DNA from: Mycteria americana
Lineage: Eukaryota; Chordata; Aves; Ciconiiformes; Ciconiidae
DNA length: 64,000 bases
Assembly (NCBI RefSeq): GCF_035582795.1
Contig: NC_134379.1
Coordinates: 434,001-498,000, forward strand
Direction of reading: 5' to 3'
Under the pieces are notes generated by a model that was not told the origin of the DNA, did no database searches, and worked only from the letters and a program-made list of their open reading frames with translations. The position numbers and the translations under genes were made by a program. Below are positions 14,665-27,200 of the stretch, piece after piece. The first letter of the stretch is position 1, and the number at the start of each line of letters is the position of its first letter.

Positions 14665-14829
14665 TACCCCTTCTTTCACTAGACAAGTGACAACAGGGAT
14701 TTCTCTGTACAGCTGCTGACTTGTGGATATACGTAATAGTTAATGAATTTTCAGCCCCTGCCCGAGTGCAGTGTTCAATGCTAATGATTTACAAGTTCAT
14801 ACCAGTGATACAATAGTTCAAACCATTTG

Positions 14830-15152
14830 ATACAACAGCCTGCCCTCTCTTTATTTAAAGTTTGATAAATTCTAAATCTCGACCTTGATTGGAGGTACAA
14901 CGGGTCACTTGATTTTACTTATGATCCAGACACATGATCCTTTAGGGTTGTGTAATTAAACAGCACTTTTGGCTCCAGCACGACTGGAATACGTTTGAGT
15001 TGGTTCATGCCTGAACTGATGTGTGACTCCCGGAAGGTAGAAAACACCTGACACTCGATCTGAAGTGGTGATGAGACTCTATATAGGGCTTCGGGCAATA
15101 GGGAGTAGTATTAAGGGTCCTTTCCTTGTTTAGCACACGAATTCTTCACTGC
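14830..15152 (-). other. SLC13A5: SLC13A5 3' UTR with AATAAA poly(A) signal
   Basis: The first AATAAA after the stop on the minus strand is at 14855-14850. A T/G-rich stretch follows within 40 bases, as expected of a downstream element. This gives a 3' UTR of about 0.3 kb. Longer forms are possible, because further AATAAA motifs occur at 12803-12798 and 11780-11775. Confidence 0.55.
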
Positions 15153-15281
15153 TCACTGGTTAGTTGTGCTGTTTGCCCAGGTTGGGAATGTGTCCAGCTC
15201 AAACATAGGTCTTCCCCATGTGTTGATGGCCAGTGTGACACAGAAGACTCCAATGATGTTCATCACTATTCCAGATCTAAC
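15153..15281 (-). CDS. SLC13A5: SLC13A5 coding exon 12 with stop codon
   Basis: Acceptor CTCACAG. Encodes [20 protein letters not shown], the last helix, and [22 protein letters not shown], ending with TGA at 15153-15155. The N-S-T sequon lies at the place of the human C-terminal glycosylation site. Confidence 0.96.
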   Translation of the reverse strand, partial: VRSGIVMNIIGVFCVTLAINTWGRPMFELDTFPTWANSTTNQ

Positions 15282-18200
15282 CTGTGAGGACAAAAGTCCA
15301 AACCAACAACAATAACCAAACACAGGCACAGCAAATTGCAGCAAGGCCTATTTGTACATACACAAGAAAGACACATGGTCAAATAAATCACAGAAATAGC
15401 CATTGTACCCACTGCCCTATGTTCTTGCTTAGGTGGAAATACCAGGGAACACACTGTGCAAAGCCTCGAACACTTTGCTATATAACTAGTCTAGGAGCTT
15501 TAAGGCATGTACAAGTTGCTCTTATTAGTTAAAGAACAGCTTCTGCCCCCTTCAAGTCTCCAGTTAGAAAACGGATGACGTTTCGGTGTTCGGCACAGAA
15601 CCTGGCACTGTGTGGTCTGGCAGGCAATCAGAGGACCAGAGCTTAGGGCAACTGATTGTTACCTTCTGCTTTCAGCTCCAGTGGAAACAAGGCTTCAGCT
15701 ACACTCGCCAAAGCCCCAGAAGACTGGAAAGCACTGACTGCATTTTAACCCTTCAGTGTTTAAGAGACTTATGATTTGTCAATTTTTAATTTCAGTTGGG
15801 CTGGGATGTATGTCTGCCAAAGCCTGAGAGAAAGGTACTGTTACTTCAGAGATGCAAATCTTTATTGCGATATTAACACTGCATGAGAGGGGCATAGGGT
15901 GGTAGTTACAGCCCATAAGAGCTTCCTGGTACTTTGGAAATACTCGGCTAAGAAAATTAAACTCTCGCCATATTTCAGGATAAAGGCAATGGAGAGCTTC
16001 AGATAAGAGACCAGGCAATTATCTTACCATATCCAAAACACGGATGTGGCCATAGGAAAACACTATTGCATTTGGCGGTGTTGCAACAGGTAGCATGAAG
16101 GCAAAGGAAGCACTGAGAGTACCAGGCAGCATAACATACAAAGGATGGATCTTGACAGATGCAGCCTGCAATGAAATGGAGAGAATATCACACTGGAGGT
16201 ATTCCAAAAGAAAGGCATAAAGAACATTTCCCAGACCATTCAGACACACAGACTCATTTTGTTTCCTAGTATTATATCACCAGAGTAATAAACAAGCATT
16301 TTATTCTGAAATCCACAGGTGCTTAAAGATAACTTTGCTCTTGTTTCCTGTCCCACAATACTTAAAAACAATGCTTGACTTCTTCTTGTTGTTTGTTTTG
16401 CTCTGTGGTATAATTTGGAGTTCTGGTCAAATTTATCCAGCGATCTTTTCTTTGTCCTTGGACCACACTTTTGCCAGGGTAACACAAGGATGGGGTTATA
16501 ATTACTAGGCATGTGGAGTAACATTCTTAGATGTTACATAAACTCTGTGGGACTCAGAACTTAAGTGCCAGTTTAAGTCACTAATAGCTCAGCACCTTGA
16601 TTGGGATAATTTTACTTTGATGAAATGGTCTAGGAATAAAGTGGAATAAAGTGGTTGTACTTTCCAAATTAAAGAACAAAGTAACCTATTTTTTCCTTTA
16701 TGCTACGATTTCAATTCTGCTCAGAAAATGCAGCAAAACTTTTCCTCTGTAAGTTTAAAAATTGTTCTGGTTTCCTATGGAAAAAGCCACATCTGTGATT
16801 TCTAATAATCAGGCCTACCACTTTTTGTATTCTAGCATAAAACTATGAAGATGAAGGAACCATTCAAAGGGATGAATAGAAGGTGCGGATTTTGTTTTGG
16901 TTTGGATTTTTTGTGTGTGTGTTTTTCCAGTTCTGAGTTGGTGGTTCAAACACAAAATGACCAGAAGTAACTGATGTTTGTTGATCTGTATTAAAAAAGT
17001 GACTCTCACTTCACTTTCTCCAGGGCCAAGGGACATACCTTACAGAAGGCTGGAACGGGCTTCCTTTTCAGTGAGGGTGCCGTGGGATAGGTATCCTGAA
17101 TTAGCTTCTTCCCGTAAGAAGCTGGTTCTCAGGGTTCAGGCATATAGGTAGTGCAGATTGGAGAAAGTCTGCATTCCCACTTTCTATATACATATGATGC
17201 TATAAACATAGCAGTGAAGACCAGCTAAAATCACTGTCCATTATGGTATACTGTCAGATGGACTGTTCCATTACTGGCTTTCAGATTAACATTGGAGCAA
17301 CATTCAAGACAATAAATATGCTATTGCATTGCCACTAGAGACTGTCATTTTAACCCTGATCTCCCAGTTGATAGGGTAACAGGATGGGAGTAATCTTACC
17401 ATAGATGAAAAGACAGGCAGGAAGAGGGTGGCTGTGGCAACATTACTGGTGCATTCAGTGAAGACAGCTATAATAAGCGAAAGTACCGTCGCAATGGCCC
17501 ACGGTGGGATAGATCCTAGTGGAGTCATTTGATGACCCAGCCAAGCAGAGAGCCCAGAGTTCTGACAAGAAAAAAGATTGGTTTTCAGTGAGGCTTAGAA
17601 CCCCTAGCTCATGAACAGGGAACTCATGTTATGTGTAACATTCCTACCAAATAATGCTAAATGACTCCTGAATTATATAAACACCATCTGGGAAAGTACA
17701 ATGATCTGTCACAAACGCTAAAAGAAACTCCTTGCCAACTAGACATAATACTGAGTCCCACTTTCTTGATTTTTCTGGAACCCAAATACTTGCTTACACG
17801 GTTACAAAATTATGGTTTTTTGCTGAACAGAAACAATTATTGCTAAGACTATTGCAAATACTTAATGTATCACTCAGAAGTTTCCTGGCATGTTTTTCTA
17901 AGGTTTCTGAAGATACTGGTGCTGTATGAATGCTCTATTGTAGGAACATAGACAGTGATTGACTCAAAACAGCTTACAAAACCTTTGATTTGATGGCTTC
18001 TAATGCTCTGGAGCTTTAATAATGTATGTATGATGTATGCAGATGAATGTAAGGCCCTAGAGCTTTAATTTGCCCCATGGTTTAAAACTACCTGGCCACA
18101 GAACTTAGATCTGAATATGAATTTCCCCAAAGCATGGCACTGTTGATAGCTAAGGCTTGCTCTGATTTAGATGCATCTTAGCAGTGATGAAGGAAACAAC

Positions 18201-21200
18201 ATGGTTCACCTCAAAATTCTTTCCTGTTTTGGGAATTCAGCTGCCTTTTCTGTGAATTTATGGACATAGGATCAAACCATGGGCTTATGGAATGCAGCAT
18301 ATTTCCTGGCAACAGCCACTGACAAGAATTTCAAGAAACCCCACTGTACACAACTGTGCAAGATATCTACCCGCAATGATTTTCTTCCTGATCACTTCAG
18401 TAGTGGCTTGGTTTAAACCTGAAGATATATATCCTTTAAACAGATCTGGACAAACAAATGGTCCTGAAAATCTTACAAGTGTTATCTACAAGTGTTGTGG
18501 AAGGTGTCCCTGCCCATGGCAGGGGAGTTGGAACTAGATGATCTTTAAGGTCCCTTCCAACCCAAACCATTCTATGATTCTGTGTTCTATTTTTCTAGCC
18601 AGGGCTGGGATTGGGACGATAACAGAAATAAGAAGGGCTGCTCTTCTGGTCTGTCCAGGCAGATAAGATTGCAAACTACTCGGCAGCCTCCAAGAGCTGA
18701 TAAATTGAAGAACTTGGTCAGAGCACACAAATTCCTGAAAAAGAGGCACAAACATTCACCTCTCCTCCCAATTTTTGCTAATTTGGATCTGCCTCCAGAT
18801 CTGAACATCTCTTCTGGGTTTGGCTTTGGGTGCATGCCCAGTAATACAGGACTAGATAACAAACCAGGGAAGTTCGCCTTTGAGTCAGAGAAAAACAGAT
18901 GTCAGGACATACTGCGCTTGCATCAGCCAAAGCAAAACCTCCTCCCAGCAGCAGCACAATGCTCCAGGGCATCTTCCTCTGAACCACATTCCAGTCTAGC
19001 AGCGGGGCTGATAAAAATGGCTTTTTTATATCTGAAGTGAGAAATGAAAAGCAGAACATGTTTTAGGAGAGTGAAGACATTTTGTCTCCTGTTCTATAAG
19101 ATATTAGGGAAAGACCCAACAGGCAGATGCATATTACTGAGAAACCTGCACAGGGTAAGGGCAATACACATGAGCAGGGACCGTGCCCCAGCCCTGCCCA
19201 AAAAGTGAGGGAGGTGAGCTACCCTGAAGAGCTGCATGCAAATCCAGTATATGTTTCTGCCATGTTAGCTGGAGCTGGCTAACTGTTTCACAATGTTACA
19301 ATTCCTCTTTTAAATACCTTCTTCAGTCTGTTCAGGGTCAGACATGCTTGGATTCCAGCCTACGAATTTGGGTTTATTAGCAGGAAGGATAAAGAGTAGC
19401 AGGGCGATAAACACAGCAGGAGCAGAATCAGTGATATACCTAAAGAAGAAAAGAGAATATAGCTTAGAACATAGACATCTTTCTCCTAGAAGATGGCTGC
19501 CTTCAAGCATTGCAGTCACTGCTCTTTGTCATCCTGCTTGGGGCTTGTACATTAGCAAAACGGGTAATTAGTTCATGACTGACGTCCCTCAGAACTGCCA
19601 CAACACAAACACAGTAATAAAAGAAACTAGCTACAATACACATTAATAACCAGAGTCACAGATGACAATGGCTCCTGGGAGCAGAGTTCCTTCTCTGTGG
19701 TGAAGCCAAGATTCAACAGTTTTATCTCAAAGAAAGATGTATAAAGAAATGGCTTGAATGATAGTCCCATCGTGCTTTTTCTGTTCCTAACATGCCACAG
19801 ACATTATGCGAAGAAGCCATTCAAAGCACCAAATCAATTTTCCAGTGAGTTCTAAGCTATTGTTTAGAGGTGATATTACCAAATATTCAAATGACACCGC
19901 AACTGATTGGAGCTCATACAAACCAAACACTAATGTGTACATTAGTGTGACTGAGACCAGCGTTACAGAATTTTCTCTTCCTTTAGGAGGTTCATCTTGC
20001 CCCATGCCCCAGTCTCCAGCCTTCATTGCAGTACAAACTGCCAAACAATAGATCAATTGGAGATCCCATGCACAAGCAATGGGATCAAGCCCAGCAAACA
20101 TGAATTCAGATAAGGTTGGAATGAATGACCCAGCACTCAAAATGGAATGTAAGAGCAAGGGAATCTGATTCACAACCAAGAGGGTACAGGATTAAAAAAA
20201 CCCTAAAAACTTACTTTTCTCCTTCTGGGAAGAGCCTGGTGGCCCAGCCTTTTACAAAGCCTGGGTGTCTGGAAAACCACAAGAGAACCAGCAAAACAAA
20301 CATTAGGAGGACATTGAATTCAGCATAAGAGATAGGGCCTAATTTCTTCATTTCTGCCTTCAGCACGTTGTATGCAGCTTTTTCTTTAGCAGTTCTCTCT
20401 GTCCCACAGCCCCAGCTTTTTTTAAAGCTTTAAGAAAAAGGGAAAAGAAAATACTGTAAGTATTAACATACTAGAGGGATTTAACAAGCTTGCCACTCTG
20501 AAGCTGTCACTCCTGGGGACAGACATAGACTACAGCAGAGGCCAGGAACAAAGACATGACAACGGTGTCAAAGTTTTTCATGGGGACATGCCAGTTCTCA
20601 CGGAAGAATGGGGTCTATGAATGGATGTAAGTCTCTGTCCAATTTGGAACAACCTGGGATGAAAAACTCAGTTTTGAATCAAGGGTAACAAACCAGATAT
20701 GCTAGCTCTCCTAGGGTTGAAATTCTCACATGTGAAATTGAAAAATAAAAAGGCAATTCTGTCTGAACATTAGGAATGTATAAAGGTTTTGCCTTAGTGC
20801 AACTCCCATGAACATAAAAGGTTTCCAGACCTCAAAAGTTGCTGTGAAATGGAACTGCTCTCTGCTACAAAATTAATAACTTGTCAGTGCATTTTTTTTA
20901 TCCAGATTTCTCGGTAAGCTGATCTGCATTAGCTGAGGGGTTTACACAATATCATGTAGTTAAATACTCACTTGAGTCCCATGAAGGAGCACTGTAGCCA
21001 AAGCCAAGCTAGTACCAACATCAGAATCATGTTTGGGAATGCAAACCCAAACCAGGAAGCAAAATTCACAATATCATTATTGTTGGGGTATAACCTGAAA
21101 AGAAAAGAAAAATGCTTTCTGTACGAATGCCAAAACATTTAGTAATCTACTCTCCCTGTAGTATGTGCTAGTGACAATTATATGTGTAAACCTAGGACAA

Positions 21201-24200
21201 CCATTACAAGTAATCATAGGCAACATCCATAGCCTAACTGAAGTCATTAGGAAGGCAGCCTGGATTTCAGAGCAGAATTTAAATGATCATCAGTTTTCCC
21301 TGTATTTTACTTTAATGCATATAGGAGCTCATGTTGATATTTTAGGTCTCAGTAAGACAAGTGCTGCTGAAAGATCTCCCACACATTCTAGGTACCTTTC
21401 ACTTCCAACATGCCTGCTCATTTATCCCAAGACAGGACGTTCTTTCTTCCTCCCCATTCATTCCTCTGCCAATTACCAGCAAGTATTTCCAAGTTTCTCA
21501 GGAGACCTATAATACCAGCACATAGCTGCCTAAAAAAGGCTGAAGCAGAAAAATGAGGCCTATCACTTCATACACATTCCTCACTCCCAGTTCATCAACT
21601 GGTTATTGTTTATAGTTTGCAACTGAAAGTGTCACAGAATCACAGAATAGTACAGGTTGGAAAAGACCTTTAAGATCATCAAGTCCAACCATAAACCTAA
21701 CACTACTAAGTCCACCGCTACACCATGTCCCTAAGCACCTCATCTGTCATCTAAGACTAGTCAATTGGTCACAGAAACAATAAGATAGTAAGTAAAAGAA
21801 ACAGCAAGAATGACTTACTGATTCATCTGGCCTTTCAATACCATGTTTGGTCCTGTTCCAGTGAGTGTTGCAGTTCCTCCAATGCTGGCAGCATAGCACA
21901 CACAAAGTGTCATTCCCTTACATATACGCTTCCTCATTTTCTTTTCCTCAGAAGATCTGGGATCATCAGGGACTTGTCCATTGCTTATGACTAGACACAA
22001 AGAACACAACTTGTCTCAGGTAAAGTTAGGGAGGCAGAGAGTTCAGGACAGGGTCTGCAGGCTCAGTGCTTCCGGTTCGTGTATGCCATTTATTTTAATT
22101 CAAAAAACCACAGATATGTCCCTAAATGCTTTGGACTCATGTTCATGAGAAGATGAAGAGAGAGGTTGACAATCTGGGTCTACATGATCCAAGGATGCGG
22201 TTGTCCATATTGGTGCCACAGTTTCTCAGCAGTAATTTCCTGTTTCACAGAGAGGCTTACCACCAGCCAGATATTGTAGTCACTGGAACCATTCCAATAG
22301 CAGAGGAAGAACCCAACTAGCTTTAACAGCTGTGAATATGGGCAGAAAAAACCCCACCGAACCCCAAATTCTTGCCTGGCATAACTGTTAAGATGAATAT
22401 GTTATGTCAGTTTACATCAACCATGAATTTTTGCTGCTGTGTCCACTGTTCTCTGAGGTTAACAGCCTAATCTTGAAGTCTGACTGGACTAATGGAGCAC
22501 GATGATGAATTTATGGCAATTACAACCAACTCAACAATACCAAAGGGTATTTTTTGCACACATTTATTACCTTCACTACACGTTAAAATAAATTCATCAG
22601 CAAAGCGAAGCAGATCCTTCTAAGTGGGCAGAAAACCACCAAAATTATTATTACTGGTCTTAGAGCAGAAGTCCGGTTTTGGGAGTCAAGAATCAACATT
22701 AATAAGAGCACTTGCAAGTATGAAAACTTACCTTTGATACAACTGTTTGGAAGCTAGAAATGAGCAACCTTATAGAACGCTCTGTGACCAAGTGGCATTC
22801 TTGTTGGCCTGCACATCTTACATAAACATGGTGTCTGAGCTTTGCACAATCATACTGCATTCTCCCTCCACAAGTGAGGCAAGAAATGAGCAAACCAAAA
22901 AGCAGAGATCACAGTTGTATCTAAACTATGCCTCCAAGGTCCAAACAAATATGGCAGTTATGAGTCAATCTCATACCAGAGCAATGTCTGGCACACATAA
23001 ACACCCTTCTTCTACACCGTGTCTTCCATGGACATGTAAGTCAGAAAATGGGCACGTTGTGTCCCAGGCAGAAGCCTTGAAATGTGGCACACAGTATGCA
23101 CTACCAACATTTGCACTTGTTCTTGCACACAGTCACACAGGGAATCATGGCAGATCAACCTGCTAATTCAGTGAAACCACATCTCCATGAAAATCCCCAA
23201 GACAATCCTTCCTCCTCTGAAAGAGAAAGGCACCACAGATCTGATCTTTAACAGTATTTAATAATACAGCCCTCTGTAACAGCACAGCAGAGCCGTGAAA
23301 TCAGAGGGACTGAGTTTGTGTGCATGGTTCAAATCAAGTGAAACCTACTGCAGAACCACAGCATTGACAGAAGGACCTTGTAGAGCCAAGCATCAGGGAA
23401 AGATCATGCTTTAAAGTGCTCCAAAGAGTAGTTTGTCTATTGTGAGTCAAATGACACCAGCTCCCCTTTTCCATGTAGCTTTTAAAGTATTCCTTTCTTC
23501 TCTCCACCTCCACATAGAATCTGGTCAATAAAGAGATATTTATTACCCCAAAACCAAAATAGGTTGTGTTTGCACAAAACTTTTTGAACATTCCTACATG
23601 GCTTAGAAGCTGAATCCCCACTGATAATCACAAGATTTAGAAAGTGGGATGCTGGAGGGTTGGATGATATTTCCCACAGGATATGCTTTTCACTTCCCTG
23701 AGCAGACAGTTAAGTCTAGGGAAACTATGGGAGGATGACCCCAGCTTGAAGGAAAGAACATAACAATCTGCATGGGATCTAGCACTAAGCATAACAAAAT
23801 GGCAGCCACCAAAATTGGAAGCCATTTTGTAAAACCTAAATGTCATGCATTTAGGGATTTTCAGTCACGTAACCATCCTCTTTCCTTGGAAAAGGTACAG
23901 AGAACTCCTTCTAGGTCAGGGAGCTCTGAGCGTAGCAAGTTCAGTAGAATCAACTCATTGCTGAGTAGGCCCTTACCATGCACTGAAGTGGGATCTGATG
24001 CATTCTTTTCCTCCAGCTCAATCACTGTATTTGTTTGCCCAGTTGCTTGTTCCATCATGGTCACATCATACTCTGTGTTGTCCATTTGATCCAGGACAGC
24101 TTGGACAATGGGAACCATCATAGCAGTGGTGGCTGTGTTACTTATCCACATGGACAGGAAGGCAGTGACTATCATAAATCCCAGCATGAGGCTGAAAAGA

Positions 24201-27200
24201 GAGAAACAGGCAGAGGAGAAAGGAGGAAAGAAAACAGATGCTGCTAGGCTTTGTAGTCACTGTAATTTAGAGAGTAGAGCCCAGACAGGGATGTGTGTAG
24301 TGTCCAGTAATACAAAGCAGGGACAGATTCCCTTCTAGGACAGCTCTGCCACCTTCAATGAAGGAATCCCAGAAAGCCATTTAGCTCCTTAGTCCACGCA
24401 TGATTAAGTCTGTCACCATTTTATCCCCAATGGCAAGCATCTAGAATTTAGCCAGATGCTGGTTTTAGCCAAAGGACAAATAAACTGTTCTTGCTGCCAG
24501 ACTTCACCTCTGGAAACCCTGTACAAGTGCAGCTAAAGAGGTTCTTGAAGGTTCCCTTCCCTGCTGACTGTTAAACACCATCCCTAGGCCTCTGCTAAAT
24601 TAACACTTGCAAGGAAGAAGTAATGTAATACTCTTACAGTGCAGGTTTCACCCCAAGAATCAGCAGGACCCTCAGGGCAATCCTTTTGTGAAGATTCCAC
24701 TGTTCAACAGAAATGGCAACAATCAGCCCTCCAACAAAGAGCATGTTCGTGTCATTTAGGTACTGCAAGCACACCTGAAAGACAGAGAAGGTAGGTCAGG
24801 GGCCCAAGTGTTGCCTCTTGCTAGCTTCACTAGTACATTTTGCCTTCCATCATCTCAAAGCCATTTACTGCACCAGGCCCCATCCCAACATTGGCAGAAG
24901 GGGCAATTGCAGCCTCAGAGCTACCCTAGTTTCCTGAACCCTTGATCTCCTGTTTAAGTGCTGAACTACCTAGTGCAGGGGCTCTTTGTGCATCATGAAC
25001 CTTCTTTTTGGATCACCAGGAGTTAATAAAGAACAAAATGACAGCAGTTTCCTAAAACATTGTTAAGGGCTCAAAGTATTGTGTAGGTACTAGAAATGCT
25101 GAGCTCCAAAACGGATTTCTCAGCACCTTTAGCAACCACACCTGCCCTTACCAGCTTGCAGTAGTGAACCTGGGCTACAGTACCTAATTACAGTCTCTCT
25201 CCCTTGGACTAAAGCAGTAGCACAAACAGCCAGAATGAGCTTTGGAGGGGACACAGTGTACTTGCTGGCATCATGCTGTCTACCCTGTCAGAAGAAGTTT
25301 GTCCCACGCATTTTGAAATCTCCCAGAGGATACGTCAGCACTGCTCTCTCATGGGATGGGTTATGAACACACAAGCTGCTGGCACTAGTGGGATGCTCTC
25401 CAGCAGGATCCATGCCCAGAAATGGATCTTCCCCTCTACCACCTCAAGCTCCACACCCTTAACATTTTGGGCAAATGTGTATTTAGTTCAGTATCTTTCC
25501 ATACAGGAACCCTGAACGCTGCTCAACATGTTCAAAAACAGTACCACAGAACTGGAGTGCTTTCCTATCAGGCTTGTTTGCTAAATATTGATGGGGGATC
25601 AGACCAATGGATATCCTTGTGTCACATCTGGATTGAGCAAGTTCCTTACTGATTTAGAGCTCTGAACTCCAAGCAGAGGGAAAAATACCACAGGCATGAG
25701 GGAGGTAACAGCCAGTGGGATCACTTCAGTGCACCAGTACACAGCCATGATGATGATGATATATGCACATTTGGCCTCCTGCAACATAATGGAAGACACA
25801 TTTAAGCACAGAAAACTATTCTTAAAGATAAGAAACACATTGGTAGCTCTTATAAGGGGCCTAAACACTCCATTGCCTGTAGCTTAACAAGTTATGCTGA
25901 AATAGGTAGTAGAGACATGACGATTTAAACTTGTACTTTTAAACCTTGTTCTGAAGTCACTTGCATAAAAAGATCTTTTTGACCACAGTGTTTGTTCTAA
26001 TGCAGTCACACAAAATGTAGGGTGCGAGAAAAACAAACCTTCCACGACTAGGTAAATACACAGTTCGCAGTGTGCAATTACCTCTTGGCAGTTGAGGTGA
26101 GCGGATTTCACATCTAGAAGCCAAGACTTTTTAATAGTGTTTGGAGATTTCAGCATTTTTATTTTGAGTTAATTATTTTTAAATGGATGGCCAAATTTCC
26201 CAGTGCAGATGATTAGTTTGTCTGAAATTCACAAGTCTTAGAGGTGTGTCCAGTAACACACCCAAGGCCAGAAACTATATCACTGAATAATTTAAAAGTT
26301 CTTAACTTCTTAAAGTAACTCTTAAAGTAAAACTATTTTACCTTTTTTTTGGTGACTAAGCACTTAGAGGTATTTCATTACTTTCCCAAATCATACTGTG
26401 CTAAGGCACATACCTACTAAGGGGATTCCCTGGATTAGAAATGTTGTAGCATGTCTTTTTATACTGTTGATCAGGCATGGCTGTAACCTAGCCTTCCTTG
26501 GTTTGTACTTTCAAAATTGTTAGGAGAGGCAAGCATTCATTAGCCAACAGTAAACAGTGTTTTAAAGCATAAGTCAGTGTTCTGTAGTTCAGAATTTGCT
26601 CATATGTAGAGTATGTGTTTATAGGATTTTATTCTAATACAACAAACGGGACTTTTTTTCAAAAATAAATGGTGTTGCAGTGACATTTAAAAATTGCTGT
26701 AAGGTGATATTTATAAATAGGGATGTGTTTTCCTTCATTTTGTTGAGAAGCTTAAGAACCAGAAAACAGCCTTTGTAAGTAATTTGAATTTTTTTTCTTC
26801 AGGTTTCCAGGAGATTAATTACAGCACAAGTTTTGGAAAAAATATTTCTTCAGAGACTAAAAGATATCAGACAGATCCTATTTAAGTCTCTTCCCTTAAT
26901 AAATACAAGGTGAGTTCATGACACGATTTATGCTGTACCAGAGTACCTAAGTGCTAGAACTGACTGTGGTTAATCTGTTGCCAGTATGAAAGACAAATAA
27001 ACAGCCCTAAGTGAATAAAATTCACAATACAGAAGAAACACTGGTTTTGTAAAGTGGAGAGTAAATTATTTATGTGAAGTTCAAAAATACAACCATGCTT
27101 ATAAATTAACTCCAACAACCACAGCCAATTCAAACAACCAAAGTTCTGGAATTAAATATATATATCTGTACCTATACCTATATCTATCTGTGATTTATGG

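Larger units (their letters stand above)
12043..14829. other. Intergenic region downstream of SLC13A5
   Basis: Holds the MIR and the (TAACG)n tract. Overlapping open frames near 13.15-13.55 kb on both strands have no recognisable relatives. A longer SLC13A5 3' UTR could extend into this region. Confidence 0.6.

Noticed and set aside
18582-19040. 152-codon plus-strand open frame
   Set aside because: Antisense shadow of SLC13A5 exon 9 that begins at the CR1 tail.
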